Source of the DNA: Eutreptiella sp. 'Long Island Sound 2002'
Taxonomy: Eukaryota; Euglenozoa; Euglenophyceae; Eutreptiales; Eutreptiaceae
DNA: 64,000 nucleotides
NCBI GenBank assembly: GCA_964036045.1
Contig: OZ038395.1
Location: 7,522,755 to 7,586,754 of the forward strand
Reading direction: 5' to 3'
Shown here: one piece after another, positions 25,901 through 40,500 of the stretch
Layout: the number at the start of each line of letters is the position of its first letter
How positions within the stretch are numbered: the stretch's first letter is position 1
The notes under the pieces: generated by a model
What the model was told of the DNA's origin: nothing
The model's input: the letters and a program-made list of their open reading frames with translations, nothing else
The model's database searches: none
Made by a program: the position numbers and the translations under genes

Positions 25901-28900
25901 GATTGGCATCACCAAATCAGCGTTGTGATGGGCTTGGGATTGGCATCAACAGTGGACCAAATCAGCGTTGTGATGGGCTTGGGATTGGCATCAACAGTGG
26001 ACCAAATCAGCGTTGTGGCGGGCTTGGGATTGGCAGCAACAGTGGACCAAATAAGCGTTGTGATGGGCTTAGGATTGGCATCAATAGTGGACCAAATCAG
26101 CGTTCTGATGGGCTTGGGATAGGCATCAACAGTGGACCAAATCAGCATTATGGTGGGCTTGGGATTGGCATCAACGGTGGACCAAATTAGCGTTGTGATG
26201 GGCTTGGGATTGGCATCAACAGTGGACCAAATCAGCGTTGTGATGGGCTTGGGATTGGCATCAAAAGTGGACCAAATCAGCGTTGTGGTGGGCTTGGGAT
26301 TGGCATCAACAGTGGACCAAATCAGCGTTGTGATGGGCTTGGGATTGGCATCAACAGTGGACCAAATCAGCGTTGTGATGGGCTTGGGATTGGCATCAAC
26401 AGTTGACCAAATCAGCGTTGTGATGGGCTTGGGATTGGCATCAACGGTGGACCAAATTAGCGTTGTGATGGGCTTGGGATTGGCATCAACAGTGGACCAA
26501 ATCGGCGTTGTGATGGGCTTGGGATTGGCATCAAAAGTGGACCAAATCAGCGTTGTGGTGGGCTTGGGATTGGCATCAACAGTGGACCAAATCAGCGTTG
26601 TGATGGGCTTGGGATTGGCATCAACAGTGGACCAAATCAGCGTTGTGATGGGCTTGGGATTGGCATCAACATTGGACCAAATCAGCGTTGTGGTGGGCTT
26701 GGGATTGGCAGCAACAGTGGACCAAATAAGCGTTGTGATGGGCTTAGGATTGGCATCAACAGTGGACCAAATCAGCGTTCTGATGGGCTTGGGATAGGCA
26801 TCAACAGTGGACCAAATCAGCATTATGGTGGGCTTGGGATTGGCATCAACGGTGGACCAAATTAGCGTTGTGATGGGCTTGGGATTGGCATCAACAGTGG
26901 ACCAAATCAGCGTTGTGATGGGCTTGGGATTGGCATCAAAAGTGGACCAAATCAGCGTTGTGGTCGGCTTGGGATTGGCATCAACAGTGGACCAAATCAG
27001 CGTTGTGATGGGCTTGGGATTGGCATCAACAGTGGACCAAATCAGCGTTGTGATGGGCTTGGGATTGGCATCAACAGTGGACCAAATCTGCGTTGTGATG
27101 GGCTTGGGATTGGCATCAACAGTGGACCAAATTAGCGTTGTGATGGGCTTGGGATTGGCATCAACAGTGGACCAAATCAGCGTTGTTATGGGCTTGGGAT
27201 TGGCATCAAAAGTGGACCAAATCAGCGTTGTGGTGGGCTTGGGATTGGCATCAACAGTGGACCAAATCAGCGTTGTGATGGGCTTGGGATTGGCATCAAC
27301 AGTGGACCAAATCAGCGTTGTGATGGGCTTGGGATTGGCATCAACAGTGGACCAAATCAGCGTTGTGATGGGCTTGGGATTGGCATCAACAGTGGACCAA
27401 ATCAGCGTTGTGATGGGCTTGCGATTGGCATCAACAGTGGACCAAATCAGCGTTGTGATGGGCTTGGGATTGGCATCAGCAGTGGACCAAATCAGCGTTG
27501 TGATGGGCTTGGGATTGGCATCAACAGTGGACCAAATCAGCGTTGTGATGGGCTTGGGATTGGCATCAACAGTGGGCCAAATCTGCGTTGTGATGGGCTT
27601 GGGATTGGCATCAACAGTGGACCAAATCAGCGTTGTGATGGGCTTGGGATTGGCATCAACAGTGGACCAAATCAGCGCTGTGATGGGCTTGGGATTGGCA
27701 GCAAAAGTGGACCAAATTAGCGTTGTGATGGGCTTGGGATTGGCATCTACAGTGGACCAAATCTGCGTTGTGATGGGCTTGGGATTGGCATCAACAGTGG
27801 ACCAAATTAGCGTTGTGATGGGCTTGGGATTGGCATCAACAGTGGACCAAATCAGCGTTGTGATGGGCTTGGGATTGGCATCAACAGTGGACCAAATGTG
27901 CGTTGTGATGGGCTTGGGATTGGCATCAACAGTGGACCAAATCAGCGTTGTGATGGGCTTGGGATTGGCATCAACAGTGGACCACATCCGCGTTGTGATG
28001 GGCTTGGGATTGGCATCAGCAGTGGACCAAATCAGCGTTGTGATGGGCTTGGGATTGGCATGAACAGTGGACCAAATCAGCATTGTGATGGGCTTGGGAT
28101 TGGCATCAACAGTGGACCAAATCTGCGTTGTGATGGGCTTGGGATTGGCATCAACAGTGGACCAAATCAGCGTTGTGATGGGCTTGGGATTGGCATCAAC
28201 AGAGGACCAAATGAGCGTTGTGATGGGCTTGGGATTGGCATCAACAGTGGACCAAATCTGCGTTGTGATGGGCTTGGGATTGGCATCAACAGTGGACCAA
28301 ATCTGCATTGTGATGGGCTTGGGATTGGCATCAACAGTGGACCAAATCAGCGTTGTGGTGGGCTTGGGATTGGCAGCAAAAGTGGACCAAATTAGCGTTG
28401 TGATGGGCTTGGGATTGGCATCTACAGTGGACCAAATCTGCGTTGTGATGGGCTTGGGATTGGCATCAACAGTGGACCAAATCAGCGTTGTGATGGGCTT
28501 GGGATTGGCATCAACAGTGGACCAAATCACCGTTCTGATGGGCTTGGGATTGGCATCAACAGTGGACCAAATGTGCGTTGTGATGGGCTTGGGATTGGCA
28601 TCAACATTGGACCAAATGAGCGTTGTGATGGGCTTGGGATTGGCATCAACAGTGGACCAAATCTGCGTTGTGGTGGGCTTGGGATTGGCATCAACAGTGG
28701 ACCAAATCTGCATTGTGATGGGCTTGGGATTGGCATCAACAGTGGACCAAATCAGCGTTGTGGTGGGCTTGGGATTGGCATCAACAGTGGACCAAATCAG
28801 CGTTGTGATGGGCTTGGGATTGGCATCAACAGTGGACCAAATCAGCGTTGTGATGGGCTTGGGATTGGCATCAACAGTGGACCAAATCAGCGTTGTGGTG

Positions 28901-30930
28901 GGCTTGGGATTGGCATCAACAGTGGACCAAATCAGCGTTGTGATGGGCTTGGGATTGGCATCAACAGTGGACCAAATCAGCATTGTGATGGGCTTGGGAT
29001 TGGCATCAACAGTGGACCAAATCAGCGTTGTGGTGGGCTTGGGATTGGCATCAACAGTGGACCAAATCAGCGTTGTGATGGGCTTGGGATTGGCATCAAC
29101 AGAGGACCAAATGAGCGTTGTGATGGGCTTTGGATTGGCATCAACAGTGGACCAAATCTGCGTTGTGGTGGGCTTGGGATTGGCATCAACAGTGGACCAA
29201 ATCTGCATTGTGATGGGCTTGGGATTGGCATCAACAGTGGACCAAATCAGCGTTGTGGTGGGCTTGGGATTGGCATCAACAGTGGACCAAATCAGCGTTG
29301 TGATGGGCTTGGGATTGGCATCAACAGTGGACCAAATTAGCGTTGTGATGGGCTTGGGATTGGCATCAACAGTGGACCAAATCAGCGTTGTGGTGGGCTT
29401 GGGATTGGCATCAGCAGTGCACCAAATCTGGGTTGTGATGGGCTTGGGATTGGCATCAACAGTGGACCAAATCAGCGTTGTGATGGGCTTGGGATTGGCA
29501 TCAACAGTGGACCAAATCAGCGTTGTGATGGGCTTGGGATTGGCATCAACAGTGGACCAAATCAGTGTTGTGGTGGGCTTGGGATTGGCATCAACAGTGG
29601 ACCAAATCAGCGTTGTGATGGGCTTGGGATTGGCATCAACATAGGACCAAATGAGCGTTGTGATGGGCTTGGGATTGGCATCAACAGTGGACCAAATCTG
29701 CGTTGTGATGGGCTTGGGATTGGCATCAACAGTGGACCAAATCTGTATTGTGATGGGCTTGGGATTGGCATCAACAGTGGACCAAATCAGCGTTGTGGTG
29801 GGCTTGGGATTGGCATCAACAGTGGACCAAATCAGCGTTGTGATGGGCTTGGGATTGGCATCAACAGTGGACCAAATCCGCGTAGTGATGGGCTTGGGAT
29901 TGGCATCAACAGTGGACCAAATCAGCGTTGTGGTGGGCTTGGGATTGGCATCAACAGTGGACCAAATCAGCGTTGTGATGGGCTTGGGATTGGCATCAAC
30001 AATGGACCAAATCAGCGTTGTGATGGGCTTGGGATTGGCATCAACAGTGGACCAAATCAGCGTTCTGATGGGCTTGGGATTGGCATTACCAAATCAACGT
30101 TGTGATGGGCTTGGGATTGGCATCAACAGTGGATCAAATCAGCGTTGTGATGGGCTTGGGATTGGCATCAACAGTGGACCAAATCAGCGTTGTGATGGGC
30201 TTGGCATTGGCATCAACAGTGGACCAAATCAGCATTGTGATGGGCTTGGGATTGGCATCAACAGTGGACCAAATCAGCGTTGTGATGGGCTTGGGGTTGG
30301 CATCCACAGTGGACCAAATCAGCGTTGTGATGGGCTTGGGATTGGCATCAACAGTGGACCAAATCAGCGTTGTGATGGGCTTGGGATTGGCATCAACAGT
30401 GGACCAAATCAGCGTTGTGGTGGGCTTGGGATTGGCATCAGCAGTGCACCAAATCTGGGTTGTGATGGGCTTGGGATTGGCATCAACAGTGGACCAAATC
30501 AGCGTTGTGATGGGCTTGGGATTGGCATCAACAGTGGACCAAATCAGCGTTGTGATGGGCTTGGGATTGGCATCAACAGTGGACCAAATCAGCGTTGTGA
30601 TGGGCTTGGGATTGGCATCAACAGTGGACCAAATCAGCGTTGTGATGGGCTTGGGATTGGCATCAACAGTGGACCAAATCAGCGTTGTGATGGGCTTGGG
30701 ATTGGCATCAACAGTGGACCAAATCAGCGTTGTGATGGGCTTGGCATTGGCATCAACAGTGGACCAAATCAGCGTTGTGATGGGCTTGGGATTGGCATCA
30801 ACAGTGGACCAAATCTGCGTTGTGATGGGCTTGGGATTGGCATCAACAGCGGACCAAATCAGCGTTGTGATGGGCTTGGGATTGGCATCAACAGTGGACC
30901 AAATCAGCGTTGTGATGGGCTTGGGATTGG

Positions 30931-33900
30931 CATTACCAAATCAGCGTTGTGATGGGCTTGGGATTGGCATCAACAGTGGACCAAATCAGCGTTGTGATGG
31001 GCTTGGGATTGGCATCAACAGTGGACCAAATCAGCGTTGTGATGGGCTTGGGATTGGCATCAACAGTGGACCAAATCTGCGTTGTGATGGGCTTGGGATT
31101 GGCATCAACAGCGGACCAAATCAGCGTTGTGATGGGCTTGGGATTGGCATCAACAGTGGACCAAATCAGCGTTGTGGTGGGCTTGGGATTGGCATCAACA
31201 GTGGACCAAATCAGCGTTGTGATGGGCTTGGGATTGGCATCAACAGTGGACCAAATCAGCGTTGTGATGGGCTTGGGATTGGCATCAACAGTGGACCAAA
31301 TCAGCGTTGTGGTGGGCTTGGGATTGGCATCAACAGTGTACCAAATCAGCGTTGTGATGGGCTTGGGATTGGCATCACCAAATCAGCGTTGTGATGGGCT
31401 TGGGATTGGCATCAACAGTCGACCAAATCAGCGTTGTGATGGGCTTGGGATTGGCATCAACAGTGGACCAAATCAGCGTTGTGGTGGGCTTGGGATTGGC
31501 AGCAACAGTGGACCAAATCAGCGTTGTGATGGGCTTAGGATTGGCATCAACAGTGGACCAAATCACCGTTCTGATGGGCTTGGGATTGGCATCAACAGTG
31601 GACCAAATCAGCATTATGGTGGGCTTGGGATTGGCATCAACAGTGGACCAAATCAGCGTTCTGATGGGCTTGGGATTGGCATCAACAGTGGACCAAATCA
31701 GCATTGTGATGGGCTTGGGATTGGCATCAACAGTGGACCAAATCAGCGTTGTGATGGGCTTGGGATTGGCATCAGCAGTGGACCAAATCTGCGTTGTGAT
31801 GGGCTTGGGATTGGCATCAACAGTGCACCAAATCAGCGTTGTGATGGGCTTGGGATTGGCATCAACAGCGGACCAAATCAGCGTTGTGATGGGCTTGGGA
31901 TTGGCATCAACAGTGGACCAAATCCGCTAGTGATGGGCTTGGGATTGGCATCAACATCGGACCAAATCAGCGTTGTGATGGGCTTGGGATTGGCATCAAC
32001 AGTGGACCAAATCAGCGTTGTGGTGGGCTTGGGATTGGCATCAACAGTGGGCCAAATCTGCGTTGTGATGGGCTTGGGATTGGCATCAACAGTGGACCAA
32101 ATCAGCGTTGTGATGGGCTTGGGATTGGCATCAACAGTGGACCAAATCAGCGTTGTGATGGGCTTGGGATCGGCATCAACAGTGGACCAAATCAGCGTTG
32201 TGATGGGCTTGGGATTGGCAGCAAAAGTGGACCAAATTAGCGTTGTGACGGGCTTGGGATTGGCATCAACAGTGGACCAAATCAGCGTTGTGATGGGCTT
32301 GGGATTGGCATCAACAGTGGACCAAATCAGCGTTGTGATGGGCTTGGGATTGGCATCAACAGTGGACCAAATCAGCGTTGTGATGGGCTTGGGATTGGCA
32401 GCAAAAGTGGACAAAATTAGCGTTGTGATGGGCTTGGGATTGGCATCAACAGTGGACCAAATCAGCGTTGTGATGGGCTTGGGATTGGCATCAACAGTGG
32501 ACCAAATCAGCGTTGTGATGGGCTTGGGATTGGCATCAACAGTGGACCAAATTAGCGTTGTGATGGGCTTGGGATTGGCATCAACAGTGGACCAAATCAG
32601 CGTTGTGATGGGCTTGGGATTGGCATCAACAGTCGACCAAATCAGCGTTGTGGTGGGCTTGGGATTGGCATCAACAGTGGACCAAATTTGCGTTGTGATG
32701 GGCTTGGGATTGGCATCAACAGTGGACCAAATCAGCGTTGTGATGGGCTTGGGATTGGCATTACCAAATCAGCGTTGTGATGGGCTTGGGATTGGCATCA
32801 ACAGTGGACCAAATCAGCGTTGTGATGGGCTTGGGATTGGCATCAACAGTGGACCAAATCAGCGTTGTGATGGGCTTGGGATTGGCATCAACAGTGGACC
32901 AAATCTGCGTTGTGATGGGCTTGGGATTGGCATCAACAGCGGACCAAATCAGCGTTGTGATGGGCTTGGGATTGGCATCAACAGTGGACCAAATCAGCGT
33001 TGTGGTGGGCTTGGGATTGGCATCAACAGTGGACCAAATCAGCGTTGTGATGGGCTTGGGATTGGCATCAACAGTGGACCAAATCAGCGTTGTGATGGGC
33101 TTGGGATTGGCATCAACAGTGGACCAAATCAGCGTTGTGGTGGGCTTGGGATTGGCATCAACAGTGTACCAAATCAGCGTTGTGATGGGCTTGGGATTGG
33201 CATCACCAAATCAGCGTTGTGATGGGCTTGGGATTGGCATCAACAGTCGACCAAATCAGCGTTGTGATGGGCTTGGGATTGGCATCAACAGTGGACCAAA
33301 TCAGCGTTGTGGTGGGCTTGGGATTGGCAGCAACAGTGGACCAAATCAGCGTTGTGATGGGCTTAGGATTGGCATCAACAGTGGACCAAATCACCGTTCT
33401 GATGGGCTTGGGATTGGCATCAACAGTGGACCAAATCAGCATTATGGTGGGCTTGGGATTGGCATCAACAGTGGACCAAATCAGCGTTCTGATGGGCTTG
33501 GGATTGGCATCAACAGTGGACCAAATCAGCATTGTGATGGGCTTGGGATTGGCATCAACAGTGGACCAAATCAGCGTTGTGATGGGCTTGGGATTGGCAT
33601 CAGCAGTGGACCAAATCTGCGTTGTGATGGGCTTGGGATTGGCATCAACAGTGCACCAAATCAGCGTTGTGATGGGCTTGGGATTGGCATCAACAGCGGA
33701 CCAAATCAGCGTTGTGATGGGCTTGGGATTGGCATCAACAGTGGACCAAATCCGCGTAGTGATGGGCTTGGGATTGGCATCAACATCGGACCAAATCAGC
33801 GTTGTGATGGGCTTGGGATTGGCATCAACAGTGGACCAAATCAGCGTTGTGGTGGGCTTGGGATTGGCATCAACAGTGGGCCAAATCTGCGTTGTGATGG

Positions 33901-34587
33901 GCTTGGGATTGGCATCAACAGTGGACCAAATCAGCGTTGTGATGGGCTTGGGATTGGCATCAACAGTGGACCAAATCAGCGTTGTGATGGGCTTGGGATC
34001 GGCATCAACAGTGGACCAAATCAGCGTTGTGATGGGCTTGGGATTGGCAGCAAAAGTGGACCAAATTAGCGTTGTGACGGGCTTGGGATTGGCATCAACA
34101 GTGGACCAAATCAGCGTTGTGATGGGCTTGGGATTGGCATCAACAGTGGACCAAATCAGCGTTGTGATGGGCTTGGGATTGGCATCAACAGTGGACCAAA
34201 TCAGCGTTGTGATGGGCTTGGGATTGGCAGCAAAAGTGGACAAAATTAGCGTTGTGATGGGCTTGGGATTGGCATCAACAGTGGACCAAATCAGCGTTGT
34301 GATGGGCTTGGGATTGGCATCAACAGTGGACCAAATCAGCGTTGTGATGGGCTTGGGATTGGCATCAACAGTGGACCAAATTAGCGTTGTGATGGGCTTG
34401 GGATTGGCATCAACAGTGGACCAAATCAGCGTTGTGATGGGCTTGGGATTGGCATCAACAGTCGACCAAATCAGCGTTGTGGTGGGCTTGGGATTGGCAT
34501 CAACAGTGGACCAAATTTGCGTTGTGATGGGCTTGGGATTGGCATCAACAGTGGACCAAATCAGCGTTGTGATGGGCTTGGGATTGG
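30931..34587 (+). repeat. Tandem higher-order duplication, 1,829-bp period
   Basis: 30,931-32,758 and 32,759-34,587 carry the same series of variant units. 1,829 equals 39 units of 45 plus 2 of 37. The first copy is 1,828 bp because one G is missing near 31,926 (CCGCTAGTG against CCGCGTAGTG near 33,755). Related blocks recur around 36,780-38,070 and 38,340-39,430. Confidence 0.85.
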
Positions 34588-37500
34588 CATTACCAAATCA
34601 GCGTTGTGATGGGCTTGGGATTGGCATCCACAGTGGACCAAATCAGCGTTGTGATCGGGTTAGGATTGGCATCAACAGTGGACCAAATCAGCGTTGTGGT
34701 GGGCTTGGGATTGGCATCAACAGTGGACCAAATCAGCATTGTGATGGGCTTGGGATTGGCATCAACAGTGGACCAAATCTGCGTTGTGGTGGGCTTGGGA
34801 TTGGCATCAACAGTGGACCAAATCAGCGTTGTGATGGGCTTGGGATTGGCATCACCAAATTAGCGTTCCGATGGGCTTGGGATTGGCATCAACAGTGGAC
34901 CAAATCAGCGTTGTGATGGGCTTGGGATTGGCATCAACAGTGGACCAAATCAGCGTTGTGATGGGCTTGGGATTGGCATCAACAATGGACCAAATCAGCG
35001 TTGTGGTGGGCTTGGGACTGGCATCAACAGTGGACCAAATCAGCGTTGTGATGGGCTTGGGATTGGCATCAACAGTGGACCAAATCAGCGTTGTGGTGGG
35101 CTTGGGATTGGCATCAACAGTGGACCAAATCAGCATTGTGATGGGCTTGGCATTGGCATCAACAGTGGATCAAATCTGCATTGTGGTGGGCTTGGGATTG
35201 GCATCAGCAGTGGACCAAATCTGCATTGTGATGGGCTTGGGATTGGCATCAACAGTGGACCAAATCAGCGTTGTGGTGGGCTTGGGATTGGCATCAACAG
35301 TGGACCAAATCAGCGTTGTGGTGGGCTTGGGATTGGCATCAACAGTGGACCAAATCAGCGTTGTGATGGGCTTGGGATTGGCATCAACAGTGGACCAAAT
35401 CTGCGTTGTGATGGGCTTGGGATTGGCATCAACAGTGGACCAAATCTGCGTTGTGATGGGCTTGGGATTGGCATCAACAGTGGACCAAATCAGCGTTGTG
35501 GTGGGCTTGGGATTGGCATCAACAGTGGACCAAATCAGCATTGTGGTGGGCTTGGGATTGGCATTACCAAATCAGCGTTGTGATGGGCTTGGGATTGGCA
35601 TCAACAGTGGACCAAATCAGCGTTGTGATGGGGTTAGGATTGGCATCAACAGTGGACCAAATCAGCGTTGTGGTGGGCTTGGGATTGGCATCAACAGTGG
35701 ACCAAATTAGGATTGTGATGGGCTTGGGATTGGCATCAACAGTGGACCAAATCTGCGTTGTGGTGGGCTTGGGATTGGCATCAACAGTGGACCAAATCAG
35801 CGTTGTGATGGGCTTGGAATTGGCATCAACAGTCGACCAAATCAGCGTTGTGGTGGGCTTGGGACTGGCATCAACAGTGGACCCAATCAACGTTGTGATG
35901 GGCTTGGGATTGGCATCAACAGTGGACCAAATGTGCGTTGTGATGGGCTTGGGATTGGCATCAACAGTCGACCAAATCAGCGTTGTGGTGGGCTTGGGAC
36001 TGGCATCAACAGTGGACCCAATCAACGTTGTGATGGGCTTGGGATTGGCATCAACAGTGGACCAAATCAGCATTGTGATGGGCTTGGCATTGGCATCAAC
36101 AGTGGATCAAATCTGCATTGTGGTGGGCTTGGGATTGGCATCAGCAGTGGACCAAATCTGCATTGTGATGGGCTTGGGATTGGCATCAACAGTGGACCAA
36201 ATCAGCGTTGTGGTGGGCTTGGGATTGGCATCAACAGTGGACCAAATCAGCGTTGTGGTGGGCTTGGGATTGGCATCAACAGTGGACCAAATCAGCGTTG
36301 TGATGGGCTTGGGATTGGCATCAACAGTGGACCAAATCTGCGTTGTGATGGGCTTGGGATTGGCATCAACAGTGGACCAAATCTGCGTTGTGATGGGCTT
36401 GGGATTGGCATCAACAGTGGACCAAATCAGCGTTGTGGTGGGCTTGGGATTGGCATCAACAGTGGACCAAATTTGCGTTGTGATGGGCTTGGGATTGGCA
36501 TTACCAAATCAGCGTTGTGATGGGCTTGGGATTGGCATCAACAGTGGACCAAATCAGCGTTGTGATGGGGTTAGGATTGGCATCAACAGTGGACCAAATC
36601 AGCGTTGTGGTGGGCTTGGGATTGGCATCAACAGTGGACCAAATTAGCATTGTGATGGGCTTGGGATTGGCATCAACAGTGGACCAAATCTGCGTTGTGG
36701 TGGGCTTGGGATTGGCATCAACAGTGGACCAAATCAGCGTTGTGATGGGCTTGGGATTGGCATCACCAAATCACCGTTGTGATGGGCTTGGGATTGGCAT
36801 CAACAGTCGACCAAATCACCGTTGTGATGGGCTTGGGATTGGCATCAACAGTGGACCAAATCAGCGTTGTGGTGGGCTTGGGATTGGCAGCAACAGTGGA
36901 CCAAATCAGCGTTGTGATGGGCTTAGGATTGGCATCAACAGTGGACCAAATCACCGTTCTGATGGGCTTGGGATTGGCATCAACAGTGGACCAAATCAGC
37001 ATTATGGTGGGCTTGGGATTGGCATCAACAGTGGACCAAATCAGCGTTGTGATGGGCTTGGGATTGGCATCAACAGTGGACCAAATCAGCGTTGTGGTTG
37101 GCTTGGGATTAGCATCAACAGTGGACCAAATCAGCGTTGTGATGGGCTTGGGATTGGCATCAACAGTGGACCAAATCAGCGTTGTGATGGGCTTTGGATT
37201 GGCATCAACAGTGGACCAAATCAGCGTTGTGGTGGGCTTGGGATTGGCAGCAACAGTGGACCAAATCAGCGTTGTGATGGGCTTAGGATTGGCATCAACA
37301 GCGGACCAAATCACCGTTCTGATGGGCTTGGGATTGGCATCAACAGTGGACCAAATCAGCGTTGTGATGGGGTTAGGATTGGCATCAACAGTGGACCAAA
37401 TCAGCGTTGTGATGGGCTTGGGATTGGCATCAACAGTCGACCAAATCAGCGTTGTGATGGGCTTGGGATTGGCATCAACAGTGGACCAAATCAGCGTTGT

Positions 37501-40500
37501 GGTGGGCTTGGGATTGGCAGCAACAGTGGACCAAATCAGCGTTGTGATGGGCTTAGGATTGGCATCAACAGTGGACCAAATCACCGTTCTGATGGGCTTG
37601 GGATTGGCATCAACAGTGGACCAAATCAGCATTATGGTGGGCTTGGGATTGGCATCAACAGTGGACCAAATCAGCGTTGTGATGGGCTTGGGATTGGCAT
37701 CAACAGTGGACCAAATCAGCGTTGTGGTGGGCTTGGGATTGGCATCAACAGTGGACCAAATCAGCGTTGTGATGGGCTTGGGATTGGCCTCAACAGTCGA
37801 CCAAATCAGCGTTGTGATGGGCTTGGGATTGGCATCAACAGTGGACCAAATCAGCGTTGTGATGGGCTTGGGATTGGCATCAACAGTGGACCAAATCTGC
37901 GTTGTGATGGGCTTGGGATTGGCATCAACAGTGGACCAAATCTGCGTTGTGATGGGCTTGGGATTGGCATCAACAGTGGACCAAATCAGCGTTGTGGTGG
38001 GCTTGGGATTGGCATCAACAGTGGACCAAATTTGCGTTGTGATGGGCTTGGGATTGGCATTACCAAATCAGCGTTGTGATGGGCTTGGGATTGGCATCAA
38101 CAGTGGACCAAATCAGCGTTGTGATGGGGTTAGGATTGGCATCAACAATGGACCAAATCAGCGTTGTGGTGGGCTTGGGATTGGCATCAACAGTGGACCA
38201 AATTAGCATTGTGATGGGCTTGGGATTGGCATCAACAGTGGACCAAATCTGCGTTGTGGTGGGCTTGGGATTGGCATCAACAGTGGACCAAATCAGCGTT
38301 GTGATGGGCTTGGGATTGGCATCACCAAATCAGCGTTGTGATGGGCTTGGGATTGGCATCAACAGTCGACCAAATCAGCGTTGTGATGGGCTTGGGATTG
38401 GCATCAACAGTGGACCAAATCAGCGTTGTGGTGGGCTTGGGATTGGCAGCAACAGTGGACCAAATCAGCGTTGTGATGGGCTTAGGATTGGCATCAACAG
38501 TGGACCAAATCACCGTTCTGATGGGCTTGGGATTGGCATCAACAGTGGACCAAATCAGCATTATGGTGGGCTTGGGATTGGCATCAACAGTGGACCAAAT
38601 CAGCGTTGTGATGGGCTTGGGATTGGCATCAACAGTGGACCAAATCAGCATTGTGATGGGCTTGGGATTGGCATCAACAGTGGACCCAATCAGCGTTGTG
38701 ATGGGCTTGGGATTGGCATCAACACTGGACCAAATCAGCGTTGTGATGGGCTTGGGATTGGCATCAACAGTGCACCAAATCAGCGTTGTGATGGGCTTGG
38801 GATTGGCATCAACAGTGGACCAAATCCGCGTAGTGATGGGCTTGGGATTGGCATCAACATCGGACCAAATCAGCGTTGTGATGGGCTTGGGATTGGCATC
38901 AACAGTGGACCAAATCAGCGTTGTGGTGGGCTTGGGATTGGCATCAACAGTGGGCCAAATCTGCGTTGTGATGGGCTTGGGATTGGCATCAACAGTGGAC
39001 CAAATCAGCGTTGTGATGGGCTTGGGATTGGCATCAACAGTGGACCAAATTAGCGTTGTGATGGGCTTGGGATCGGCATCAACAGTGGACCAAATCAGCG
39101 TTGTGATGGGCTTGGGATTGGCAGCAAAAGTGGACCAAATTAGCGTTGTGACGGGCTTGGGATTGGCATCAACAGTGGACCAAATCAGCGTTGTGATGGG
39201 CTTGGGATTGGCATCAACAGTGGACCAAATCAGCGTTGTGATGGGCTTGGGATTGGCATCAACAGTGGACCAAATCAGCGTTGTGATGGGCTTGGGATTG
39301 GCATCAACAGTGGACCAAATCTGCGTTGTGATGGGCTTGGGATTGGCATCAACAGTCGACCAAATCAGCGTTGTGGTGGGCTTGGGATTGGCATCAACAG
39401 TGGACCAAATTTGCGTTGTGTTGGGCTTGGGATTGGCATTACCAAATCAGCGTTGTGATGGGCTTGGGATTGGCATCCACAGTGGACCAAATCAGCGTTG
39501 TGATGGGGTTAGGATTGGCATCAACAGTGGACCAAATCAGCGTTGTGGTGGGCTTGGGATTGGCATCAACAGTGGACCAAATCAGCATTGTGATGGGCTT
39601 GGGATTGGCATCAACAGTGGACCAAATCTGCGTTGTGGTGGGCTTGGGATTGGCATCAACAGTGGACCAAATCAGCGTTGTGATGGGCTTGGGATTGGCA
39701 TCACCAAATTAGCGTTCCGATGGGCTTGGGATTGGCATCAACAGTGGACCAAATCAGCGTTGTGGTGGGCTTGGGATTGGCATCAACAGTGGACCAAATC
39801 AGCGTTGTGATGGGCTTGGGATTGGCATCAACAGTGGACCAAATCAGCGTTGTGGTGGGCTTGGGACTGGCATCAACAGTGGACCAAATCAGCGTTGTGA
39901 TGGGCTTGGGATTGGCATCAACAGTGGACCAAATCAGCGTTGTGGTGGGCTTGGGATTGGCATCAACAGTGGACCAAATCTGCGTTGTGATGGGCTTGGG
40001 ATTGGCATCCACAGTGGACTAAATCAGCGTTGTGGTGGGCTTGGGATTGGCATCAACAGTGGACCAAATCAGCGTTGTGGTGGGCTTGGGATTGGCATCA
40101 ACAGTGGACCAAATTTGCGTTGTGATGGGCTTGGGATTGCCATTACCAAATCAGCGTTGTGATGGGCTTGGGATTGGCATCAACAGTGGACCAAATCTGC
40201 GTTGTGATGGGCTTGGGATTGGCATCAACAGTGGACCAAATCAGCGTTGTGGTGGGCTTGGGATTGGCATCAACAGTGGACCAAATCAGCATTGTGATGG
40301 GCTTGGCATTGGCATCAACAGTGGATCAAATCTGCATTGTGGTGGGCTTGGGATTGGCATCAGCAGTGGACCAAATCTGCATTGTGATGGGCTTGGGATT
40401 GGCATCAACAGTGGACCAAATCAGGGTTGTGGTGGGCTTGGGATTGGCATCAACAGTGGACCAAATCAGCGTTGTGATGGGCTTGGGATTGGCATCAACA

